This document shows positions 39,981 through 50,312 of a stretch of 64,000 bases of DNA, in pieces. The DNA is taken from the NCBI GenBank assembly GCA_028023455.1, contig JAQFVV010006273.1:4819128-4883127 (forward strand), written 5' to 3'. Position numbers and translations under genes: made by a program. Below the pieces are notes generated by a model. That model was not told the DNA's origin and ran no database searches. It saw only the letters and a list, made by a program, of their open reading frames with translations. How positions within the stretch are numbered: the stretch's first letter is position 1; each line of letters starts with the position of its first letter. Source of the stretch: Epiperipatus broadwayi (Eukaryota; Onychophora; Udeonychophora; Euonychophora; Peripatidae).

Positions 39981-40535
39981 TACAGGGCCTTTCAGAGAAA
40001 ATACAAGGCTCAGGGCAACTAATATTTTAGAGGGCCTTCAAAATTTAAAATGAAAATGTGGGGAGAGAGAAGAAATGAGAGTTTTTACTTACAGGGCTGA
40101 AAACAGAAATCCAGGCGTAGTTAGTTATAAGTCACAGAAATGAGCAAGATTGGTCCAGATAGTACTTGGACAGGGTAGATTGACTCTAGCACTGTTAGTA
40201 TCATAAAACACTGTTAGAACAGAACTGATTGACAGGTGCTGAGACCATTAGTTCTTACAATCACAGAGCACTGCAGTCACTTCCATCACAGTGTCATCAG
40301 ATTGGCATCTCATCTTTAAACTGGTTTGCCTGGAAATGTTTTTCTTGAATATTTTTTTTGAGAAATTTAGCTGTAAAATTAAAGCCATTCTGTGAGCCAT
40401 GACATTGCTTTGTCTTCTCCTAGATTTTTGTTTATTATATTGAGTTGCAAGTTGAGACCCCTAATATTGCAAGGCCCAAGGCAGCTGCCTCTTCTGCCCC
40501 CCACTCTGATTGCCCCTGCTTGTATGTGTAAATAT
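39981..40535. other. Higher-GC patch, unidentified repeat candidate
   Basis: The sequence is clearly less AT-rich than its surroundings, beginning ACAGGGCCTTTCAGAG and ending with GGCCCAAGGCAGCTGCC and a C-rich tract directly before the Gypsy insertion. A short minus-strand frame over 40379-40642 crosses into the LTR and has no domain. It may be part of a non-autonomous element, but neither repeats nor termini are visible here. Confidence 0.3.
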
Positions 40536-40539
40536 ATAT

Positions 40540-42068
40540 TATAATACCACCCTTTATATTTTATATCACCATTGTACACTTCTACCTGTAGCTTCGAGTG
40601 AGGATATTTGTGAGCATGGTCTGATTCCATCTCACGTGCCAATCTTACACATGGATAAGAATTATCTCATCGAAAACGTAAATAAGGGTTCGGGTATATA
40701 GATATACCTCTGTTTATGGTAGCGCATCTGTACCAGCTCAATCTCAGGGTTTAGGGACTATAGTCTAACTAGAGAACAAATCTAAACACTACCCAACTAA
40801 GTCTTATGTGTCTATCTATTCTGTCCGATAATTTATCCGTTATAAATCTAATAACTCAACCCGAATGTTATCATACAATTTACTCTATTTATTACCATAC
40901 GTAATACTGATAAAATCTCATTTATACACGCATATAAATATATCAATATTCAAGCGCACAGCCCATTTACCCTGATACATACATATATAATTCATATACG
41001 CATCAAAATAGTGCAATTATATACATCAGAGCTGTTTATTTAAAGTTGTTATTTTATTTAATTTAAAAGAGATTTATTATAGCAATTAATATTGAGGTAA
41101 CACCAGTTTTTTTACCAAGACGCATTCATTGAACATATATTTAGCGTAAACGTCAATTACCTTAAGTACCGTCGACCCAAAGACAAGTCCGCATTTATAA
41201 TTATCCATGAATACTGGTCTGGTTGATATAACGGATGGCAAGGATTTCCAATATGGTATATCAAATAGCTTATTCTGGAGGTGGAGTAGATGATTCACTC
41301 ACTTTATGAAAGGGTCCCATTTCATAGATCTTTCGTCGCCATTACACTTGATGAACAAGAACTCTTTTGTATAGCGAAGTTCATAGGTCCACTTCAGATG
41401 GGTTCCACGACAACTGTCCACTGGATCGGTTAACAAAACTAGCGCTATGGACATTTTGTGTGAGGAATATTAATAAACTTCTTAAGAAAATTTTTATACA
41501 TCCACACACTCCGTAGTCCAAACCGCGTTTTTTTCTTTTTTCTCCTCTCGAGCCCACAAAAAAGTTCTTTTGTTTTCACTCTTTAACTTTGTAAAATTTT
41601 CTTCCAATATCCCTACGCCACTGTCCCATTCTTCGATTGTTTTCCAAAATTACCCACCTGACCCGTTTTTGGACTTCTTGATGCCAGTTCTTACTAAACC
41701 GCCATTTCTATTTCTATCTTCATATGTTCAAAAGATTAATTAGCAAAAGAAAACATGTGTTACCGACAATATTATTAACCAGACTTAAAGAAAAATTTTA
41801 ACGGATAAAATATATACAAATAATCAATTACAACTTATACAGCTCCGTATATAATTGCTTGGAACCATCACCGTTAATACACACACACATTTTATACTCA
41901 CATATACAAATATATTTATATAAGCATACCCACCTAACATTCACACTATTTGTAACAGAGTTCGAATGACTATTTACATATATATCTTTTCGTATATAGT
42001 CGCTCAACATTAACACTCGCAATTAGTAAAATATTACATACGCTTGTATTCGAACCCCGTTTGTTACA
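40540..42068 (-). repeat. Gypsy 3' LTR (left)
   Basis: 1529 bp. In element orientation it begins TGTAACAAACGGGG and ends GGTATTATA rather than the usual CA. The paired LTR is 81 bp longer. Short frames in it (40379-40642, 41086-41298, 41828-42022) are not genes. Confidence 0.9.
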
Positions 42069-42080
42069 TACCCCTCTGGT
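42069..42080 (-). other. Polypurine tract of the Gypsy element
   Basis: Minus strand reads CCAGAGGGGTA directly before the TGTAAC start of the 3' LTR: the plus-strand primer position. Confidence 0.65.
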
Positions 42081-42135
42081 GCGATAGCCTTCAAATACCT
42101 TCTGTGTATTTGAATGGCTTCTTAAACGACTCTTC

Positions 42136-43106
42136 CTATCCTTTATCCCTCTCTAGGTTTGCGAAGGGTTTGAGTGACCGGGCGTTGTATGATCCCTTTA
42201 CTTCCTGCCCAGTATCCACCCAAAATGCATGTTTTCCCAGACCTTTTACTATCGTAAATGGGCCCTCATATAGATTGCAAAATTTTTTGCAAATAAACTT
42301 TCCAGGTTCGCTTACATGGGGTGTCCTCACCATTACCTGGTCCCCCACCTTAAAGGAGTGCGAGGAACTCTTGAAACTCTCCTTTCGTTGTCTGCTCCTG
42401 TGAACCATCGACTGGTAGGCCTGCTGCCTATCCTTTTCTAGATCAATGGGAGTTTCTTCTCCTGGAAAACCAGTCTGGAACAACCTAGGTGCGTGCTTAC
42501 CAAAATGCAAATGTATTGGTGTGAAGCCAGTAGATTCGTTCACAGCCCAATTCATATAGTTTAAAATGTCCGGAAGGTGTTTGACCCACCTTCTATGGTC
42601 GGTTTGGACATAAGTACGGAACAACCTACCCAATTCCCGCATCATTCTTTCGCAGGGATTGGACTGAGGGTTACGGATCGAGGTTAACACATGACCAATC
42701 TTCAACTGTTCAATCCATTTCATCCACTCCCTCAAAACGAATGGAGTTCCATGATCTGATATGATAGTTCGAGGTTTTCGCACTGATGGAATATGCTCCT
42801 TTTCCAGGACACGTATCGTGTTCCGCGTGTTGGCTTGTGTGTTGGGAGATGCAGACACCAGTTTAGAGAATAAATCATAAACAACCAGGAGGTATTTTTT
42901 TTATTAAAGGCTGGCAGTGGGCCATAATAATCCACGGCAACAATTTCCTTAGGTTCTCTGGGAATCATGGACAACATCGAAGCTGCATATTTCTTATTTC
43001 CGGGCTTAACCCTCTGACAAATTTCGCACTGCCCAATGACCGCTGCAACTTTGCCATGCATGCCTGGCCAGTAAAACCACCTTCTAATCCATCCTTCAGT
43101 CTTCAT
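42136..43106 (-). pseudogene. Gypsy integrase, frame-broken
   Basis: Two overlapping minus-strand frames form one integrase. At 43106-42732 there is the second half of the zinc finger (CEICQRVKPG), with the first catalytic Asp in IVAVDYYGPLP. At 42858-42136 the second Asp occurs in TIISDHGTPF (residue 35) and the Glu in NPQSNPCERMMRE (residue 70), a spacing that fits the D,D-35-E core. The C-terminus has a GPY/F-like module (EGPFTIV) and lacks a chromodomain. The frame shifts near 42890, at a homopolymer T run, and again at the junction with RNase H near 43100, which splits the zinc-finger histidines from the cysteines. Confidence 0.88.
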
Positions 43107-43883
43107 TATCCGACCTGCGGTGCACGTGTGCCACCACGGCAGTCCTCATATGCCGCAGGATGACTGATCTCCATTCTGCTGGATTTTCCTTAACTCTGTA
43201 TTGTAGCACACCTTGCTCCAATCTAAAATTTCGAATAGTCCGCTCGAACCAACCCCCAATCAGTTTGGCTTCTTTACCTTCCAATTGGTCAATGACTGGC
43301 TGTAGTTGTTGGTCTTCTCTCTGAAAGTACTCCAGGTGCCTCAAATCACTTTCAAGACCTTCATCTGTTCTTAACTCTATGCTTGCTATATACAAATTCT
43401 CAGTACTCAGATGATGTGATTGATTGTCCACTGGATTGCGACTCAGAGTATCAGCTACTACATTGTCAGACCCTTTACAATACCTCACCGTATAGTTGTA
43501 TTCTTGGAGGTACAGGCTCCACCGTACTAATCTGCTATTGGTGGGGTAGCTGTGGTTGATAAATTCCAGACTCTTGTGGTCAGTAACCATGATGACCTCC
43601 GAGCCCAGTAACAGTGTTCGAAACTTCTGAAAGGCCCAAACAATGGCCAATGCCTCTTTTTCAGGGTTGTATAATGTACCTCAGGACCTTTGAGTAGCCT
43701 GCTCAGAAAATATAGTATACCCATTCTTCCATCTTCTTGCTCTTGAGCCAAGGTCACCCCGAGATCATATCCACTGCTATCTGTCTGAACTATGAACGGC
43801 TTTGAAAAGTCAGGAAAGGCCAGCATAACATGTTCCAAGAAACCCGTCTTCACTCTTTGGAAGGCTTGGTCCTGTTCTTCCAT
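43096..43883 (-). pseudogene. Gypsy RNase H and connector, frame-broken
   Basis: At 43883-43527 the fragment reads PFIVQTDSSGYDLGVTLAQE, the first RNase H Asp, and at 43650-43096 MVTDHKSLEF and DNVVADTLSR, the later conserved positions. The two parts overlap in different frames, with the break near 43650-43670. The connector leads towards the integrase zinc finger. The domain would degrade the RNA strand of the cDNA hybrid, but it cannot be made intact from this copy. Confidence 0.85.
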
Positions 43884-43892
43884 CCACTTCCA

Positions 43893-44662
43893 CTAACTAC
43901 CCTTTTTTAATAACTTCACCAATGGCTCCATCCGTTCTGCAAACCGTTCTTGAAAGCGGTTGTAGAATGTACACAGACCCAGAAATGATTGGATCTGTTT
44001 CTTGGATCTAGGTGTTGGAAAGTCACGAATAGCTGAGATCTTGTCCGGGTGCAGTTTGAGTCCCTGGGCTCCCACTATGTGCCCAAGAAAGGCCACCTCT
44101 TTCTGACACAGTGTGCTCTTCTTAATATTTATTTTTATGCCCTTTTTTTCGCATTCCTCTAGAAATAGTCCTACTTCCCGTATGTGTTCCTTGATATCAG
44201 TTGAGGCTATCAACACATCATCCATGTAAATTGTGACCATGTCCTTTATCTCTGAGGATAGCACCTGGTTTAAGCACCTGAGTAAACCGGCCCCACTGTT
44301 TATTAGACCAAAAGGCATCCTGTTAAATTGATATGAGTGGCCCTCATATCTGAACGATGTGTATTGGCAATCTTCCGGATGTAACTTAATTTGCCAATAA
44401 CTTGCAGTCAAATCAAAGGTCGAAAATACCTTCTTTCCTTGGAACTTCCTTAGTAATTCTTGCATGGGAGGTGGTACATTGCAGTCTGGTACAGTCACTT
44501 TATTTAACTGTCGAGCATCAAGACATAATCTAACGGATCCATCTTTTTTTTAACTACCACCATCGGGTTGCAATACGCTGATGAGCATTTTGATATAATT
44601 CCCCACTCTAGCATCTGATCTATTTGCTCCTTTACTGCCTTTCGGTATTGATGCAGGATGGG
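43893..44662 (-). pseudogene. Gypsy reverse transcriptase, frame-broken
   Basis: The main frame 44498-43893 has VFSTFDLTASYWQ (first catalytic Asp), the MPFGL motif and YMDDV at residues 91-95 (catalytic Asp pair), then FLGHIVGAQG and FLGLCTFYNRF of the thumb and connection. The N-terminal part of the domain, from 44662 to about 44500, continues upstream but contains an in-frame TAA just after the protease frame and a frame slip at an A/T homopolymer near 44545-44552. An in-frame stop at about 43896 separates it from RNase H. Confidence 0.9.
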
Positions 44663-45229
44663 TTATGATCTAGCTTTGAATGTCTGGCCATCTCTCATCT
44701 TAATTCTCTGCTCAAACCCTTGGATAACCCCCGGCTTGTCTGAAAAGACATGGTGATACTTGGTCAATGTTTGTTGTAAGGATCTATCTTGAACTTTCCC
44801 TTCTACTTTCATTCCATCGATCTTATCTTTGAGTTTTTCTGGGACATCCTCCTCTAAATGTAACACCCCTATCGACCATTGAGGCTCCTCTGTCAGAAAA
44901 CATACCACTTTACCCTCATAGGTGACCTGACCCCTCTCATAGTCAAGGTTACATTTGTATCTATTTAGAAAATCTGATCCCAAAAGGGCCTCATGTACTA
45001 AACCTTTCATTATAAGAAACACATGTGAATAGCTCTTTCTATTAATTTGTAGATCCATCCATATCTGCTTTGGCTCTACTTTAGCTCTCCAGTTGTCTGC
45101 CATTGCTATGTGAACTGTTTTTAGAAGAAGAATCGGTATATCTGGTTGTTCCCTTCTAATTTGGTGGTATAATCTCTCTGATACTACCGATACCTGACTG
45201 CCTGAATCCATGAGGGCTTCCACATTCAT
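44663..45229 (-). pseudogene. Gypsy aspartic protease and linker to RT
   Basis: The active-site triad motif DSG is at residues 8-10 (EALMDSGSQVSVVS) and the flap/second conserved region ALLGSDFL at about 81-88, as in retropepsin-like proteases of Gypsy elements. The C-terminal third leads to the RT domain. It is open for 188 codons, but the natural start lies further upstream in the polyprotein, so the Met is only the first in this frame. It would cleave the Gag-Pol polyprotein. Confidence 0.88.
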
Positions 45230-45365
45230 TGAACCTACCTTTATAAAGATGATGGGGCATGTCTGAAGTGCATATCCAGGGACCCGGTCTTCCCAAGAAC
45301 ATATTAAATTGCCTATTCTTTTTGTCCCCTGCTTATCCGCATCTGTGTCCCTTTTGGACCTAAGC

Positions 45366-46031
45366 TTATGATCCTCTATCTGTCTCCTTTCTGTGTCTTA
45401 TTTCTAATTGGCTCAACATTTTATCAATTGTCCCCCTTGATCTTTCTCCTCTTTTTCCCAGCATCCATCTAATTTCATTGGGTAACTTTCTGCATGCCGT
45501 TGCTACAATCTGCTCCTCTGATAGTTTACATGCATCTAGAGTTCTCAACGTAGCCACCTGCCGCCTAAAAAAATGTATGTACGCTTCTCCATTACCTTCT
45601 TGAAACTCCTGCTCTACCACTTGAGCCCTCACCCTTTCTTGTATTTCTTCATTCCAGAATACATTGGTTAATGCTTCTTTATACTCCAGAAATGTTCGAG
45701 GTTGCTGACTCAGTGAATTCCACCATGTCTCTGCATGTTTCTCTAGATGATGGTATGCTATGATCACTTGGTGTTCATCTGCTATCTCATAGTACTTATA
45801 GTATTTTTCAAGGCTCTTGAGGTGCTCTACGGGTGTCTCCTCCTTTCTCCCTCCATATATTCTTATCTTCAATTCCATTGCCCCTTTTCTTTCCTTTTTA
45901 TATATCACTATTAATGCTAAATGTGCCAGGTTTGTCACCCCATTTTCCAGTGGTCCACTGCATGACCCACCTGATAGACCTTTGCTCCTCCTTATTATCA
46001 TATTGAGTGATATTGTTTTATAATATCCCAA
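45366..46031 (-). pseudogene. Gypsy Gag (capsid-like)
   Basis: The 221-codon frame contains a Retrotrans_gag-type capsid region: YHHLEKHAETWWNSLSQQP, FLEYKEALTNVF and YIHFFRRQVATLR (an uptake of the WW..F..F..L pattern), ending in an Arg/Lys-rich tail. The family match begins near residue 52 (MELKIRIYGG), so the true start may be that Met. No CCHC zinc knuckle is seen before the stop. It builds the virus-like particle in intact relatives. It ends about 135 bases before the protease frame. Confidence 0.8.
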
Positions 46032-46345
46032 TGTTAGATAAATTCTTCAACCTCGATTCATAAACTATGACTTTATATATATACACAGGACATACCTCAA
46101 TGCTATTTCCCCCCCTGACCACTTGAGAACCTTTCTATCCGTATATTCACACCGCCAAATATGCCCATCTACTATATTACCAATATGTATTCAAACTCTT
46201 TCTGATTTATAACAAACTATCGCTTTTATTTTTCCCTTTTTTTTTAAAAAAAAAAAAAAAAAAAATCTCCAACTCTCGTTTGTACGCTCTTTTTACGTTA
46301 TGTTAGGATGCCCTTTTAAATGCCCGTTCTCTAACATTCGCAGCC
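46032..46345 (-). other. Gypsy 5' leader
   Basis: Non-coding region between the primer-binding site and gag. It includes an A/T homopolymer (about 46232-46265) and no start codon with a long frame. Confidence 0.5.
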
Positions 46346-46363
46346 CCGTTAGTTGGGACGCCA
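46346..46363 (-). other. Primer-binding site of the Gypsy element
   Basis: Minus strand reads TGGCGTCCCAACTAAC, one base inside the 5' LTR. TGG at the start fits pairing with a tRNA 3' CCA end; the tRNA itself is not identified. Confidence 0.65.
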
Positions 46364-46364
46364 T

Positions 46365-47974
46365 TATAATACCACCCTTTATATTTTATATCGCCATTGT
46401 ATGCTTCTACCCATAGCTTCGAGTGAGGATATTTGTGAGCATGGTCTGATTCCATCTCACGTGCCAATCTTACACATGGATAAGAATTATCTCATCGAAA
46501 ACGTAAATAAGGGTTCGGGTATATAGATATACCTCTGTTTATGGTAGCGCATCCGTACAGCTCAATCTCAGGGTTTGGGGACTATAGTCTAGCGCATCCG
46601 TACAGCTCAATCTCAGGGTTTGGGGACTATAGTCTAACTAGAGAACAAAGCTAAACACTACCCAACTAAGTCTTATGTGTCTATCTATTCTGTCCGATAA
46701 TTTATCCGTTATAAATGTAATAACTCAATCCGAATGTTATCATACAATTTACTCTATTTATTACCATACGTAATACTGATAAAATCTCATTTATACACAC
46801 ATATAAATATATCAATATTCAAGCGCACAGCCCATTTACCCTGATACACACATATATAATTCATATACGCATCAAAATAGTGCAATTATATACATCAGAG
46901 CTGTTTATTTAAAGTTGTTATTTTATTTAATTTAAAAGAGATTTATTATAGCAATTAATATTGAGGTAACACTAGTTTCTTTACCAAGACGCATTCATTG
47001 AACATATATTTAGCGTAAACGTCAATTACCTTAAGTACCGTCGACCGTCACACGGTCAAAGACAAGTCTGCATTTATAATTCTCCACGAATACTGGTCTG
47101 GTTGATATAACGGATGGCAAGGATTTCCAATATGGTATATTGAATAGCTTATTCTGGACATGGAGTAGATGATTCACTCACTTTATGAAAGGGTCCCATT
47201 TCATAGATCTTTCGTCGCCATTACACTTGATGAACAAGAACTTTTTTGTATAGCGAAGTTCGTAGGTCCACTTCAGATGGGTTCCACGACAACTGTCCAC
47301 TGGATCGGTTAACGAAACTAGCGCTGTGGAATTACCCCGACATTTTGTGTGAGAAATATTAATAAACTTCTTAAGAAAAATTTTATACGTCCACACATTC
47401 CGTAGTCCAAATCTTGTTTTTTTTCTTTTTTTCTCCTCTCAAGCCCACAAAAAAGTTCTTTTGTTTTCACTCTTTAACTTTGTAAAATTTTCTTCCAATA
47501 TCCCTATGCCACTGTCCCGTTCTTCTATTGTTTTCCAAAATTACCCACCTGACCCGTTTTTAGACTTCTTGACGCCAGTTATTACTAAACCGCATACAGC
47601 AACTGATTTATTTCTATTTCTATCTTCATATGTTCAAAAGATTAATTAGCAAAAGAAAACACATGTTACCGACAATATTATTAACCAGACTTAAAGAAAA
47701 ATTTTAACGGATAAAATATATATGAATAATCAATTACAACTTATACAGCTCCGTATATAATTGCTTGGAACCATCACCGTTAATACACACACACATTTTA
47801 TACTCACATATACAAATATATTTATATAAGCATACCCACCTAACATTCACACTATTTGTAACAGGGTTCGAATGACTATTTACATATATATCTTTTCGTA
47901 TATAGTCGCTCAACATTAACACTCGCAATTAGTAAAATATTACATACGCTTGTATTCGAACCCCGTTTGTTACA
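46365..47974 (-). repeat. Gypsy 5' LTR (right), with internal 45-bp tandem duplication
   Basis: 1610 bp. Compared with the other LTR it has an exact 45-bp tandem duplication (46545-46589 / 46590-46634), an extra stretch near 47040-47055, nine extra bases near 47331-47340 and about 17 extra bases near 47592. These account for the 81-bp length difference. The termini match those of the left LTR. Confidence 0.9.
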
Positions 47975-48583
47975 ATATATATATATAATGAGATGGTTGT
48001 AATCACCCTCATTATTTTTGGGAATGCATTGCATATTACTTTATAGTTATAGAGAATTTTAAAATTAAGATTAAAGTCATAAAATATATGCATAAATTAG
48101 TAATCACTTTTCTAGTTATTCTCATTAAAATATTAATGTACTATATTGTAATCTCAGTTATATTCAAAGAACAGTTAGTCATTTTTGCTCTTAATTAAAA
48201 TGTAGTATATACAAGTTTAGCTAATAATATGTTTTTTATGAGTGAAAAATTTAATATTGGTAAAACAAATTACTTCAAAGTTAGTTAGTTACTTTGAATT
48301 ATATTTTTTGTTTTGTTAATTTAAAAAAAGAGGTATATGAATCTCGTCTTATATAAAAGATTCTCGTCTTATATAAAAGATTAAATGAATCTTTAATTTC
48401 AAAAAATATAATGCAATTGCAGGGATATTATTGTCATTTGTAAAATAGTAATAAAGTTTAGTGTTAATTAAACAAATATTTATAGAATTTGTACTATCAG
48501 CTAGTAATTATTAAATTATAGACAGCACATTATTTAATACTGAATAATAATCTGGATGTGTAATTTTCACTACCCCACTCTCA

Positions 48584-48977
48584 CTCAAGGCAGGGACTGG
48601 TTTCTATGCCTTTTTAAAACCTTATGGCGAGTTGTAAATATATCATAATAGACTTGTGAAAAACATGTATGATCACCAAGATAGGATCATCAGTTGTGTT
48701 ACACAGATGTATAACAACAACAACAACAACAACAATAATAATAATAATAATAATAATAATGATGATGATGATAATAATAACTCAAGGCAGGGACTGGTTT
48801 CTATGTCCTTTTAAAACCTTATGGCGAGTTGTAAATATATCATAATAGACTTGTGAAAAACATGTATGATCACCAAGATAGGATCATCAGTTGTGTTACA
48901 CAGATGTATAACAACAACAACAACAACAATAATAATAATAATAATAATAATAATGATGATGATGATAATAATAATAA
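48584..48977. repeat. 197-bp tandem duplication ending in microsatellite
   Basis: The unit 48584-48780 is repeated at 48781-48977, each starting CTCAAGGCAGGGACTGG and ending with AAC/AAT/GAT repeats. The left copy has one unit, so this arose in the right copy, probably by slippage or unequal exchange through the microsatellite. Frames within it encode only simple-repeat peptides. Confidence 0.9.
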
Positions 48978-48984
48978 TAATAGA

Positions 48985-50312
48985 TGAAAAAAACTCTGTC
49001 TGCATGAACTAAAAACGAATGAAGAAAGATATTTTTCTGTTATTAGAATCTGCAATTAATATCAACATGATAATATAATAACATGGAACAAATTTAAAAA
49101 AATTGTCCAAGCACAAACCTAAAGATAATTAAAAAACTTGAGCCAGTTTAAAGTAGTTTTATTTTTTACTCAATTCTCTACTATTGCCAAGAAATTAACA
49201 CTTTTTAAAATTTGGAATTATTTCTGCTACTTTTATAAAAAATATTAATAGATCTATCTGCAGCAGTAATATATATTTTTGTCTAAGGATATAATATGAT
49301 AGGTGATTCATGAAACATTACCCCATCATTCAATTTTTGATTATTTTAATGTGCTGTGGCTTAGCGGCAGGTGTAATATTCAGTAAAAGTAGATTCGACT
49401 ACTTTTTCATGGAGTGCATTTGGTGCTTTATTTGTTCAATATTACATGCATAAAAAAACTTTGCATAACTAGAGAAAATATCATGGCATTAAACAAATTT
49501 TTAACGTTAATGACATTATTGTAATCTGCTGGCTCATTTGAGCTTACGTTTTTAAAAACCATAAAATTTATAGTGTTTAAATGAATAAAGTGCACATGTT
49601 TTAATAACAACAATTTATATATTTAAGTTTTATATAACACAAAGAATATGGCTATTAATCAAGTAATATTATTGTACTTAAGATATATTTATATCTTGTT
49701 ATTATGCTATGTGAATTTATTTTATTTTAATACCTGTAACAATCATTGTTTACATTATAAATATTTTTTTAGTTGCATATTTATAATTATTTTTCATTAT
49801 ATTTATGTGTTACACAATTATCACTATATATATATATTTCTTTTTTGATTTCTTAGTGTTGATTTTATTTTTATTGTAATAAAAATAAATAATACTTCAA
49901 TATTCATGTTACTTATTTAATTCGCTAATTAGATTATCAATTCATTTTTATTACCCCCCCCCCACATCATTTGAACTGGTTGAGAGTTCAATGCTTGAAC
50001 TGAGATATTGCTTGGGAAGTTAATAGTGAAATAAAAGGAATTATAAAGTTGAAGTAATTTCTTATCAGTAATTGTTTGCTTGCGTGCATTAGTAGCTCCT
50101 CAGAAATGAAAAATGGCACCTTGAAACTATCCTCATTATCACGAGTGTCAAAATAAAACTACCATTGTACAGTGATCTTAAGGCTGGTTGGCACAAAAAT
50201 GATGATGATCAGAAAATATATCCCGAATCTGAAGTATTTATAGAAGGATTGATTACAGGCTTGCCCATCATCATCAATTTTAAAAGAAGCTAATGAGTAA
50301 GAAGTTGATAGT
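48985..50312. other. Non-coding segment, counterpart of 4876-6206
   Basis: Nearly identical to the left copy, with scattered substitutions. No gene is seen. Confidence 0.6.

Larger units (their letters stand above)
40536..47978 (-). mobile_element. Ty3/Gypsy LTR retrotransposon, full-length, frame-broken
   Basis: Two LTRs (40540-42068 and 46365-47974) enclose 4.3 kb coding gag and pol on the minus strand in the order gag, protease, RT, RNase H, integrase: the Ty3/Gypsy order. ATAT at 40536-40539 and 47975-47978 is a candidate 4-bp target duplication, though the AT-rich site makes it ambiguous. A primer-binding site and a polypurine tract lie at the expected places. No envelope gene is present. 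At least four frame breaks make it non-autonomous. The LTRs differ by visible substitutions and by about 80 bp in length, so insertion is not very recent. Confidence 0.93.

Noticed and set aside
40539-47974. Endogenous retrovirus with an envelope gene
   Set aside because: After integrase only a few dozen bases remain before the polypurine tract and LTR, so there is no room for an envelope frame.
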